Position numbers and translations under genes: made by a program. 64,000 nt of DNA from Christiangramia crocea (GTDB lineage: Bacteria; Bacteroidota; Bacteroidia; Flavobacteriales; Flavobacteriaceae), in the NCBI RefSeq assembly GCF_022410465.1, contig NZ_JAJSON010000026.1:119209-183208 (forward strand). Reading direction: 5' to 3'. Shown here in pieces: positions 1 through 7,700 of this stretch. A model generated the notes under the pieces. It was not told the DNA's origin and did no database searches. It worked only from the letters and a program-made list of their open reading frames with translations. Positions within the stretch are counted from its first letter, which is position 1. Every line of letters begins with the position of its first letter.

Positions 1-483
1 GTTCCCTATTATACCATGGGAGTTCCTAATTTGACGGTCAGCAGAATTGGTAATTTGCTCTTTTCCGTTTTGCAGGCAATATTTTTCTTAAATTTATTAA
101 ACCTAGCGAGTTTTTTTTCCACTAGATTAAATTACTCTAAGTATTTAACTTTGCTTAGCGTAAGTGCTGCCGTTTGTGTTTTAGGCTTTCTTGGACTTTC
201 GATTGGGAATAATTCAAATTATGCGAATCTTTATTCAGATATTTTTAACTCAAAGTTCCTTCTATATAAGAATGAAGTAGAGAGTAGGTACAACATATTA
301 AAGAATACCGAGTCAAAGGAAGTAGAGCTCCCTCCAATTAAGAACTATCCTTCCAGTTTTAGAAATTTTGAAATAAAGTCAGATCCTGGTGAGTGGGAAA
401 ACAGTTGTTTTACTAAGATGATAAACGAAATGTATGATAAACAAATACATTCGATAAGGCTATCTAAAAACCAGGAGGATTGA
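1..483 (+). CDS. C-terminal part of a polytopic membrane protein (DUF6056-like), 5' truncated by window edge
   Basis: The reading frame is open from base 1 (VPYYT precedes the first ATG at 16), so this is the 3' end of a gene that begins outside the window. Two hydrophobic stretches (about residues 10-35 and 42-65 of the visible part) are followed by a roughly 90-residue soluble tail ending KNQED. The pattern of a short polar segment with an arginine (SRIGN) before a membrane helix recalls the C-terminal half of DUF6056-type membrane proteins, which often sit in polysaccharide loci. That is family resemblance only, and no catalytic motif is visible. A 145-bp non-coding gap follows. Confidence 0.55.
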   Translation, partial: VPYYTMGVPNLTVSRIGNLLFSVLQAIFFLNLLNLASFFSTRLNYSKYLTLLSVSAAVCVLGFLGLSIGNNSNYANLYSDIFNSKFLLYKNEVESRYNILKNTESKEVELPPIKNYPSSFRNFEIKSDPGEWENSCFTKMINEMYDKQIHSIRLSKNQED

Positions 484-628
484 TCTGTAAAATTTTTATT
501 TATCTACTTCCTTCTCCTGAAAAGATGTAGCTTTAGCGGTTATTTAAATTCCTAAAATGTTTTGGGATCAATATTATCGAATTATGTAGAAGATTTTTGT
601 ATCTATGATCTTATAATACATTTATCAT

Positions 629-1453
629 ATGGCCTCTTCATTATCTAAAACTATTCCTCTCTTTTATTGGAGTGAAACCAGATTAATGGGTAAGTCCAGG
701 GAAAATTATGGTGACCTTTTATCCAGATATATTGTAGAAAAAATATCGGGAAGAGTCGTAAAATGGGTAAACCCATCCAAAACGGCCTGGTATACCATAA
801 ATAAAAAGAATTACGCTGCTATTGGGAGTATTTTGCATCATACCTCCAAGAATACCATCGTTTGGGGAAGTGGTATAATTGATAGGGAAAAGGGCATAAA
901 GGCTGATAGATTTTTAGCGGTTAGAGGTCCACTTACTCGTAAATATATCAACAAGCAAGGTATGGACTGTCTAGAGGTTTATGGAGATCCAGCCTTACTT
1001 CTACCAAAATTCTATTACCCTGAAGTAAAGAAAGAATTTGAGCTGGGGATAATTCCACACTATAATGACTACCACCTGGCCTTAGATTTGTTCAAAGGAA
1101 TGAACAACGTGAAAGTAATAGATATCATGACCAATAATGTTGAAGAGGTTACTACAGAGATATTAAAATGCCGTAAAACGATTTCATCTTCTCTTCACGG
1201 CATAATTGTGTCACATGCTTATGGAATTCCCAGTATTCAGGTTAAGTTTTCGGAAAGAATTTTTGGAGATGGAGTAAAATATGAGGATTATTTTAATTCA
1301 GTAGATATAGATAATTATGTGGTTCCATTCGTGGATAGTACGGTCTTTTTAGATGAGATGGATAATTACTTTAAAAACTCTAATTCTCTGGTATTACCAG
1401 AAAGACTTAATGACCTTAGAGAAGGTCTGCTAAGAGTTCAACCTTTTAATTAA
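629..1453 (+). CDS. Polysaccharide pyruvyl transferase family protein
   Basis: The 274-residue product matches the polysaccharide pyruvyl transferase family (PF04230). The N-terminal region has NYGDLLSRYIV. The centre has VWGSGII and VRGPLTRKYI, followed by YGDPALLLPKFY. The C-terminal half has the diagnostic SSSLHGIIVSHAYGIPSI. Enzymes of this family transfer pyruvate from PEP to a sugar to form a ketal in exopolysaccharide or cell-wall glycan, acting in the cytoplasm. In this locus the likely role is adding an acidic pyruvyl group to a repeat unit. Some family members have other transferase activities, so the substrate is unknown. It is followed 20 bp later by a methyltransferase gene. Confidence 0.8.
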   Translation: MASSLSKTIPLFYWSETRLMGKSRENYGDLLSRYIVEKISGRVVKWVNPSKTAWYTINKKNYAAIGSILHHTSKNTIVWGSGIIDREKGIKADRFLAVRGPLTRKYINKQGMDCLEVYGDPALLLPKFYYPEVKKEFELGIIPHYNDYHLALDLFKGMNNVKVIDIMTNNVEEVTTEILKCRKTISSSLHGIIVSHAYGIPSIQVKFSERIFGDGVKYEDYFNSVDIDNYVVPFVDSTVFLDEMDNYFKNSNSLVLPERLNDLREGLLRVQPFN

Positions 1454-1473
1454 ATCTTTATTAATCAAGTTGA

Positions 1474-2319
1474 ATGGAGGAGAACGCTAAGAATCAGGAA
1501 AAAAACAAGTATTTATACGAGCAACAATATTCGAATTATTCGATTAAGAATATATTGTGGTGGTTAGATCATCTGGATGATTATTTACGATTTGCCACAA
1601 AAACCGAAACCAGCTGGTTTGGGATATATCAGGATAATTTCAGAGAAAAAATAAAGGGAAAGAAAATCCTTGAAATGGGCTGCGGTAATTGTAATAATGC
1701 TGCGGTAATGGCTGCCCTGGGAGCCGAGGTTTATGCGAATGATATTGCTTCTGCAAGTGGCGAAATAGTAGATAAATTAAACCAAAAATATACTTTCAAG
1801 TATCCAATAAAATTTATTGAAGGGGATTTTCTGAAGAACGACTTAGAAGAAAATTCATTCGATTTTATTATCGGTAAGGCCTTTTTACATCATCTCACTA
1901 TTCCTATTGAAAAAGAATTTCTGAAGGAAACGGCCAGATTATTAAAAGAAAACGGAGAGGCAAGATTCTTTGAGCCAGCAGTGAACAGTAGAATTCTGGA
2001 TGAGATAAGATGGTATATTCCTGTAGATGACAGGCCTTCCAAATTCAATAGAGCAGCTTTTGATAAATGGAAGGCAAACGATCCTCATCCGGATAGGAGT
2101 TATAGTAGCCGTCATTTTGAAACTGCAGGGAAAGAGTTTTTTAATGAAGTGCAAATCACACCTATAGGATCCCTGGAACGTTTCCGAAGACTGCTACCTG
2201 TTGGAAAATTTAGTGGAAAATATACCAGATGGGCTTTAAAGAATGAAAAGCTTTTACCAAATTTTCTGAATTGCTCTATGGCCAGGAGTCAATTAATAGT
2301 TCTACGAAGACCAGCCTAA
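1474..2319 (+). CDS. Class I SAM-dependent methyltransferase
   Basis: The 281-residue protein carries the SAM-binding motif I ILEMGCGNCNNAA at about residues 64-76. An acidic strand end follows (VYAND) and then GKAFLHHLTIP, so the Rossmann core covers roughly residues 60-170. The C-terminal 110 residues have no motif I can name. The substrate is unknown; from the context it may methylate a sugar or a lipid-linked glycan intermediate. Its 3' end overlaps the convergent fucosyltransferase-like gene by 18 bp, so the two genes share their last codons on opposite strands. Confidence 0.8.
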   Translation: MEENAKNQEKNKYLYEQQYSNYSIKNILWWLDHLDDYLRFATKTETSWFGIYQDNFREKIKGKKILEMGCGNCNNAAVMAALGAEVYANDIASASGEIVDKLNQKYTFKYPIKFIEGDFLKNDLEENSFDFIIGKAFLHHLTIPIEKEFLKETARLLKENGEARFFEPAVNSRILDEIRWYIPVDDRPSKFNRAAFDKWKANDPHPDRSYSSRHFETAGKEFFNEVQITPIGSLERFRRLLPVGKFSGKYTRWALKNEKLLPNFLNCSMARSQLIVLRRPA

Positions 2320-3213
2320 TTTATTGGGTAGCCTGATGATTCTGTATTTCATACCTCTTAGTTTGTTATAAATGAATTTCCCGAAGAGATAGGTGTTAGC
2401 TTTAATATAGAGTTTGGAATATCTGGAAGGTATATTTTTTCTCCCGTGATCGTGTATGATCCATCTATCGGGAAAGAAATCTTTTTCATTTGAAAGCGTA
2501 CTTTTTTTACCTCTGAATTTGCTCAAAGGCCTTACAATGCGAGTATCTTCTTTTTCACCCAGCCACGCTACCCACCAGGAGAACGTTGAATTGCTTATTA
2601 TGTAATCATCACATCTGGATCCTATTGCCAACTGCTCCATAGGACTGAAGCCTTCAAGAAAATAGGCGTTATCAAAATGGCCAAAATGATATTTACAATA
2701 TGCTATATCGTCACTTATAAAAATGAGATTGCGGTCTTCCCAATCTGGAAAATATTCTAAAATAGCAGTGAAATAAAATCTGTATGATAACTGAAAATAA
2801 AAAGGATGATGTATAAAATCGCCTCTTCTTACGCTTATAAGTATGGTTTTCCTGTCAAATAGAAAGGAGTTTTTCTTTAATAGTGGATCTATAAAATCAT
2901 CTTTGAACTTAAAGACCACCTCACGTGTGTAAGGAATGTCAAAATATTGTTCAGACTGTAACCAGCCTTCCAGGTCATAATTACTATCTTGCTTTAAGTC
3001 CCAATCGTATACGTGAAACTGTTTTTCTTTTATATATTTAAATTCAGCGTTTTCCGGAGTTTTAGGAAAATTGAAGTCGAAGAATTCCTCGTATCTCCAT
3101 TCTGGAAAAGAATAAGTGTGGCCTTTCTCTCTGGCAATCCCAATAGTGGACGCCAGGTGGAATAACTGATTACCGAGATTTCCTTTTTTTTCGAGTTTAG
3201 AAAATGTAAGCAT
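2302..3213 (-). CDS. GT11-like alpha-1,2-fucosyltransferase family protein
   Basis: This is the only minus-strand gene inside the polysaccharide locus. The 303-residue product starts MLTFSKLEKKGNLGNQLFHL; the G-x-LGNQLF motif is typical of the GT11 N-terminus. Further GT11 features are ISVRRGDFIHHPFYFQLS (the HxRRGD-like donor region), FISDDIAYCK and NSTFSWWVAWLGE near the C-terminus. These enzymes transfer fucose from GDP-fucose. The frame is open further upstream to an ATG at 3348, but that extension overlaps the divergent gene at 3252. The start at 3213 also fits the family N-terminus and the -7 element at 3231-3238. Donor and acceptor are not provable here. Confidence 0.78.
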   Translation of the reverse strand: MLTFSKLEKKGNLGNQLFHLASTIGIAREKGHTYSFPEWRYEEFFDFNFPKTPENAEFKYIKEKQFHVYDWDLKQDSNYDLEGWLQSEQYFDIPYTREVVFKFKDDFIDPLLKKNSFLFDRKTILISVRRGDFIHHPFYFQLSYRFYFTAILEYFPDWEDRNLIFISDDIAYCKYHFGHFDNAYFLEGFSPMEQLAIGSRCDDYIISNSTFSWWVAWLGEKEDTRIVRPLSKFRGKKSTLSNEKDFFPDRWIIHDHGRKNIPSRYSKLYIKANTYLFGKFIYNKLRGMKYRIIRLPNKLGWSS

Positions 3214-3230
3214 TAAAGTGGTAGTTTTAA

Positions 3231-3238
3231 CAAAAATA
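3231..3238 (-). promoter_or_regulatory. Putative -7 element for the GT11-like gene
   Basis: Read on the minus strand this is TATTTTTG, a match to the Bacteroidota -7 consensus TAnnTTTG, about 18 bp upstream of the chosen ATG (3213). A good -33 TTG at standard spacing was not found (the nearest is about 25 nt away), so confidence is modest. If real, transcription would start near 3224, which excludes the longer reading frame from 3348. Confidence 0.4.
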
Positions 3239-3251
3239 ATTAAATTTTGAT

Positions 3252-3929
3252 ATGAACAGGTTTCAATTGATGAAGCACTTAATTGAGGAAAAAAATTATT
3301 CCACTTATGTTGAGATAGGAGTACATCGCGGAAGATTGTTTTTTCCATTAAAATGTAAAAGAAAGATCGCAGTAGATCCGGCCATGAAAATAAACTGGAA
3401 AGGCAAACTTGTCTGGATCAAAAGAAATTTCTTCAATATCAACAATCGATATTTTGAGATAACAAGTGATGAGTTTTTTAAGAGAAAAGCTCCATCACTT
3501 TTTAAGCAGGATGGGGTAGACCTTTTCTTTATAGATGGATTGCATACTTTTGAAGCCAGTCTTAAAGACGTTTTGAATAGTTTACGATATTTGAATAAGA
3601 ATGGAACCATAGTTATGCATGATTGTGTTCCCCCAAACAAAGCGGCCGCTACACCAGCATCTTCATTTCATGAAGCAAAAGATAAAAACATTAAAGGCTG
3701 GACAGGACAATGGTGCGGTGATGTCTGGAAAACAATGGAGTATCTTAAAATTAAATACCCCGAAAGCCTGGAAATTTCAGTTATGGAAGATGATTTTGGA
3801 TTGGGAATAATAAACCCAGCAAAAGAACTTAAACATTTGATAGTGGATGAGAAGCTTTTTGAGAGAATTGATAGGATGAAGTATGAAGCATTTTTGGAGC
3901 GAAAGACTGTAAAAAATAATATTGCCTAA
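3252..3929 (+). CDS. Class I methyltransferase (Methyltransf_24 type)
   Basis: This 225-residue protein starts MNRFQLMKHLIEEKNYSTYV. The SAM motif is VEIGVHRGRL at about residue 20. The family hallmark LFFIDGLHTFEASLKDV lies near residue 95 and GTIVMHDCVPPN near residue 120; both are typical of the Methyltransf_24 family found in glycan and natural-product clusters. The likely role is O-methylation or a related modification of a sugar in this locus. It is divergent from the GT11-like gene with only 38 bp between starts. Its stop at 3929 directly abuts the ATG of the sulfotransferase gene, suggesting co-translation. Confidence 0.75.
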   Translation: MNRFQLMKHLIEEKNYSTYVEIGVHRGRLFFPLKCKRKIAVDPAMKINWKGKLVWIKRNFFNINNRYFEITSDEFFKRKAPSLFKQDGVDLFFIDGLHTFEASLKDVLNSLRYLNKNGTIVMHDCVPPNKAAATPASSFHEAKDKNIKGWTGQWCGDVWKTMEYLKIKYPESLEISVMEDDFGLGIINPAKELKHLIVDEKLFERIDRMKYEAFLERKTVKNNIA

Positions 3930-4610
3930 ATGATAAACCATAGGTATAAATGCATTTTTATTCATATTCCTAAGACCGGAGGAAGTAGTATAAACAAATT
4001 TTTATCTGGGGGGGTAGCACTAAATTGGGTGGCCCCGGACTACGATTTACTATATGGATGGTGTCCCGAAAGGAAAATACACATGCAACATGCTACGCCC
4101 TTTCAATTACTATCCACAGGTTTAGTAACACCTGAGCAGTGGAACACCTATTTTAAATTTTGTTTTGTTAGGAATCCCTGGGAGAGGGCTCTGTCCGATT
4201 ATTTATGGATGATGAAAGATACTCATATTAAGGATAGCTTTAAAAATTTCATATTAAAAAAAGGAAGATTCAAAAGGGTGCTGCTTGATGATTCAAGAAA
4301 GGCATACAGAGGTGATCATCTTGATCCACAGCATATCTTTGCGAAGCCTGATAATGGTGACCTTGATTATATTGGCAGGTTTGAAAATTTTTCGGAAGAA
4401 ATGGCTAAAATATGTGAGATTTTGGACATCCCGAACAGGTTTAGCGAGCATGAAAAAAAAAGTGATACCATGCCGTCTCACTATTCATTGTTCTATACAG
4501 GGAGTCAGCGTAAGTTGATCGAAGAAAATTACCAGGAGGATATCCAACTCTTTGATTATTCCTTTGAGGAACAAAAAAAAGGATTGGAAAAGTTGAAGAA
4601 TCTTTTCTAG
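3930..4610 (+). CDS. Sulfotransferase family protein (Sulfotransfer_2 type), copy A
   Basis: The 226-residue protein begins with KCIFIHIPKTGGSSINKFL, the PAPS 5'-phosphosulfate-binding loop (PKTGGSS) of Golgi-type carbohydrate sulfotransferases. FCFVRNPWERALSDY at about residues 73-87 is the 3'-phosphate-binding motif. It should transfer sulfate from PAPS to a sugar hydroxyl in the cytoplasm. A clear paralogue lies at 8926-9618, sharing DYDxLxGW, QHATP and GDHL blocks. No PAPS-making genes are in the window. The start abuts the preceding stop and the stop is 1 bp from the next gene, so this is a tight operon. Confidence 0.82.
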   Translation: MINHRYKCIFIHIPKTGGSSINKFLSGGVALNWVAPDYDLLYGWCPERKIHMQHATPFQLLSTGLVTPEQWNTYFKFCFVRNPWERALSDYLWMMKDTHIKDSFKNFILKKGRFKRVLLDDSRKAYRGDHLDPQHIFAKPDNGDLDYIGRFENFSEEMAKICEILDIPNRFSEHEKKSDTMPSHYSLFYTGSQRKLIEENYQEDIQLFDYSFEEQKKGLEKLKNLF

Positions 4611-4611
4611 G

Positions 4612-5532
4612 ATGAGCAAGGAGTTAAGCATAATAATAGTTACTTATAATGCGATGGACTGGATATCGAAATGTTTGCAAAGCGTTTCGGGATTTCAGGT
4701 GATTGTTGTTGATAATAACTCAGATGATGGCACCAAAAAGTTTATAAAGAATAATTATCCTGAGGTTCAATTAATAGAGCAAGCAAAGAATATTGGTTTT
4801 GGGCAAGCAAATAATATTGGTATTAGTCAGGCACTTACAAATGGAGCGAAGCATGTATTCTTATTAAATCAGGATGCATGGGTACTAGAGGAATGTTTGG
4901 GAAATTTGGTAGAGCTCCAAAATAAAAATCCTGAATTTGGGATCTTAAGCCCAGTTCATTTAAATGCTAAAAAAGATAAAATGGACGCCCTGTTCTCTCA
5001 GCACGTTTCTTTTCAATATAATCCATATTTTTTCTCAGATATGGTTCTAAAAAGCGAGCAAAAAGAGCTTTATGAATTTCCTTTTATCAATGCAGCGGCA
5101 TGGTTGATCTCAAAGGAATGTATAGAAAACGTTGGCGGGTTTGACCCTATCTTTTTTCATTATGGCGAAGATATTAACTATTGCAGCAGGGCTCGTTATC
5201 ATGGGTTTAAAATAGGTCTCGGTGTAAATAATTTTATTGTTCACGACCGTGAAGAACGAAAGCACCAAATCGAAAACTTTACAAGAGCTCATTTAAATTA
5301 TAAGGAACGAAATTATAAGGTTAGATTTGCCAATATTACCGGTTCAGTTTCTGATGAGCTAAAGAAAAAACAAGCCGATCTTAAAAAAGATATTTTAAAG
5401 AATATTATATTTTTCAGATTTAAAAACGCCCGGTTTCATCTTGATGAACTCTTGATGATCCAAAGGATCATACCTGAAATCAAAGAAAGCCGGGAGTTGA
5501 ACAAACTGAAAGGGAAACATTATTTAAATTAG
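4612..5532 (+). CDS. GT2 glycosyltransferase (rhamnosyltransferase-like)
   Basis: This 306-residue GT-A enzyme has the N-terminal fold signature LSIIIVTYNAMDWISKCLQS, the nucleotide-binding VIVVDNNSDDGT, and NIGFGQANNIGI. These are typical of the rhamnosyltransferase-like branch. The DxD position reads LLNQDAWV, which this branch tolerates. The acceptor/catalytic ED lies in FFHYGEDINYCSRA near residue 185. The C-terminal tail after residue 225 (NYKVRFANITGS onward) reappears as a decayed copy at 6540-6852. The sugar transferred is unknown. It follows the sulfotransferase gene by 1 bp. Confidence 0.82.
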   Translation: MSKELSIIIVTYNAMDWISKCLQSVSGFQVIVVDNNSDDGTKKFIKNNYPEVQLIEQAKNIGFGQANNIGISQALTNGAKHVFLLNQDAWVLEECLGNLVELQNKNPEFGILSPVHLNAKKDKMDALFSQHVSFQYNPYFFSDMVLKSEQKELYEFPFINAAAWLISKECIENVGGFDPIFFHYGEDINYCSRARYHGFKIGLGVNNFIVHDREERKHQIENFTRAHLNYKERNYKVRFANITGSVSDELKKKQADLKKDILKNIIFFRFKNARFHLDELLMIQRIIPEIKESRELNKLKGKHYLN

Positions 5533-5669
5533 ATAAAATAAATCTTTGCAAATAATTGAAAATGTCAAAACATTTATCTCAATATGCAAGAAAAATATTG
5601 TTCTAAATAAATTCAAAACTAAATCTATTAAATTTTAAATTTTTTTAGAATGAGGTAATCATTTTGTAA

Positions 5670-6434
5670 GTGAAAAAGAATATCAAAAATATATATGGTG
5701 TTTTGTTAAAATGGCAAAAGCAAAACTTATACAATATTACTGGACACAGTAATTATAAAAAATTCGTCATCATTAGTACCGCAAGGACTGGCTCTACCTT
5801 GCTAGCAACGCTATTAAATAGTCATCAGAATATTATTTGCGAAGGAGAAATTTTTAAAAATTTAAATGGTAAATCTTGTAGTAAGATTTGGCAAGAATTT
5901 TTTAGTAAAAAGCCTAAAAAAATTCATCAGGTTGGGTTTAAATTATTTTATTTTCATCCGTATGATGAGGACAAAGATGTTTGGAATATTATCAACAATG
6001 ATAAGACTATAACAATTATCCATTTAAAGAGAAAAAATCTTCTAAGGATATTTCTTTCTCAGAAAATTGGATTGAAAACAAAATTATGGACAGATAATAT
6101 TAATAGACCAAATAATTTGTCTTTGAATACAAAAAAAGTGACTTTAGATTACCATGCTTGTATTGGTGCTTTTGAAGAGATTGAAGATTACGAAAATATT
6201 ACCAGACTTAATTTCCAAAGGCATAATTATTTAGAAGTTTATTATGAAGACTTAATAGAAAATAGGCAACTGGAAATTAATAGAATTTTATCTTCATTGA
6301 ATTTGCCTGTTGATGTATTGACTGCAAATAATAAACAGCAAAACCCTGAAGGGCTTAATGAACTAATCAATAATTATTCTGAATTAAAAATAAAATTTGA
6401 AAATTCAAAATGGGAATATTTATTTGAAGAATAA
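5670..6434 (+). CDS. Sulfotransferase family protein (PAPS-dependent, Stf0-like)
   Basis: The 254-residue product, with GTG start at 5670, has FVIISTARTGSTLLATLLNS at about residues 31-50. This is the P-loop-like PAPS site of bacterial sulfotransferases (ARTGSTLL). VYYEDLIENRQLEINRILS near residue 190 is the usual downstream helix. It is not close to the other two sulfotransferase genes of the locus, so it belongs to a different subfamily and probably sulfates a different position. The gene is strongly AT-rich. It is flanked by 137 bp upstream and 419 bp downstream without genes, and lies between a GT2 gene and a decayed copy of that gene's 3' end, consistent with acquisition as a cassette. 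Confidence 0.72.
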   Translation: MKKNIKNIYGVLLKWQKQNLYNITGHSNYKKFVIISTARTGSTLLATLLNSHQNIICEGEIFKNLNGKSCSKIWQEFFSKKPKKIHQVGFKLFYFHPYDEDKDVWNIINNDKTITIIHLKRKNLLRIFLSQKIGLKTKLWTDNINRPNNLSLNTKKVTLDYHACIGAFEEIEDYENITRLNFQRHNYLEVYYEDLIENRQLEINRILSSLNLPVDVLTANNKQQNPEGLNELINNYSELKIKFENSKWEYLFEE

Positions 6435-6539
6435 ACAGGTAATTATCATATTGTAACGATTAGAAGACCTTACATGCTTTTACCAATCTATCTAAAATTT
6501 AGAAAGTAAAACTATGTTGAAAAATTTTGTATTAACTAT

Positions 6540-6852
6540 CGCACTAGTTGTTCATGGTCGTAAACAGCAAAAATATCCCTTGAAAAAATTAATAAAACCT
6601 CATTAGAATTAAAGGGACTTAATTATAGGATTAGATTTGCTAATATTAGCGGTTCCAGTTCTGATGAACTAAAGAAAAAGCAAAGTTATCTTAAAAAAAT
6701 ATTTTAAGGCAAATTATAATATGCAGAAATAAAAGTATGCGTTTCCATTTTTGAGAACTTAAGATGATTAAGAATTACCGTGAAATTAATGGAAGTTGGA
6801 AGTGAATTAATCGAAAGAAAACATTTATTAAAGTTGAATAAAAAAGGATAGA
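6540..6852 (+). pseudogene. Decayed 3' end of a GT2 glycosyltransferase gene (homologous to the end of 4612-5532)
   Basis: The 419-bp stretch without a gene (6435-6853) holds a remnant. Bases 6621-6691 match 5311-5381 of the GT2 gene at 58 of 71 positions counted by eye. The match continues at lower identity on both sides, from about 6540 (VVHGRKQQK against IVHDREERK) to about 6852. Translated, NYRIRFANISGSSSDELKKK parallels NYKVRFANITGSVSDELKKK. A one-base loss after the AAAAAA run at about 6691 shifts the frame, and stops interrupt it. The divergence shows this is not a recent tandem copy. The first about 100 bp of the gap (6435-6540) shows nothing recognisable. Confidence 0.8.
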
Positions 6853-6853
6853 A

Positions 6854-7699
6854 TTGGCCCTGGAGACACGAATTTACCAAAAGGAGAATAATTTAAAGCT
6901 GAGCCAATTGCTTAAAGCAAGCCTAAAGGATATCTATTCTTCAAGGTTCCTGGCAAGACAGATAGCTGAGAGGGATATTAAGGCTCAATACAGGCAATCC
7001 TATCTTGGTATTATCTGGGCTTTTATAACGCCACTCGCTACGGCAGCGGTATGGATATTTCTGAATCTTTCAGGTACTATAAGGGTAACCGATACCGGCA
7101 TCCCTTATCCAGTGTATGCATTTTCGGGTACTCTTATATGGTCTATTATCGTTGAAGCCATCAATGCGCCAACTTCAAGTACCAATTCTGCCAGGAGCAT
7201 ACTCACCAAGATCAATTTTCCTAAAGAGGCTTTGGTGATCTCAGGGATCTATAAATTATTATTTAATTCTTCGGTAAAGATCGTTTTGTTACTGGTCTTT
7301 ATCTTTCTTTTCGGGATAGGTTTCCACTGGAGTATATTTCTCATACCCCTCGCGATCTTTATCGCTTTGGTATTTGGTACTACTATTGGATTATTTCTAA
7401 CTCCTTTGAGTATGCTATATAAGGATATCGGGAAGATCATATCGGTAGGACTTTCGTTCCTAATGTATGCTACTCCGGTAGTATATGCCATCCCCGAGAG
7501 CGGAATAATGAAAACCCTGATGGAGATCAATCCCATAAGTCCTATTATACTCACTACACGTAATATGCTAACTGGAACTATGCCCGAATATCTGGGATAT
7601 TATATAGTGATCATCCTGCTGGCTATTCCTTTATTATTTGTGGGACTGGTATTTTACAGGATCTCCATTCCAATTATTGTTGAACGTATGAGCGCATAA
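6854..7699 (+). CDS. wzm: O-antigen/polysaccharide ABC-2 exporter permease (Wzm)
   Basis: The 281-residue membrane protein has the ABC-2 polysaccharide exporter pattern. An N-terminal amphipathic segment with RDIKAQYRQSYLGIIWAFI comes first, followed by about six membrane helices, with SMLYKDIGKIISVGLSFLMY and ATPVVYAIPES before the last pair. It moves undecaprenyl-linked glycan across the inner membrane together with the ATPase encoded 1 bp downstream. Start is TTG at 6854, directly after the GT2 remnant; the family N-terminus supports it. Base composition here is less AT-rich than in the genes on either side, as expected for conserved backbone between exchanged cargo. Confidence 0.88.
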   Translation: MALETRIYQKENNLKLSQLLKASLKDIYSSRFLARQIAERDIKAQYRQSYLGIIWAFITPLATAAVWIFLNLSGTIRVTDTGIPYPVYAFSGTLIWSIIVEAINAPTSSTNSARSILTKINFPKEALVISGIYKLLFNSSVKIVLLLVFIFLFGIGFHWSIFLIPLAIFIALVFGTTIGLFLTPLSMLYKDIGKIISVGLSFLMYATPVVYAIPESGIMKTLMEINPISPIILTTRNMLTGTMPEYLGYYIVIILLAIPLLFVGLVFYRISIPIIVERMSA

Positions 7700-7700
7700 G

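Noticed and set aside
3214..3348. N-terminal extension of the GT11-like protein to an ATG at 3348
   Set aside because: It overlaps the divergent methyltransferase gene by about 97 bp and has no family similarity; the GT11 N-terminus and the -7 box both favour 3213.
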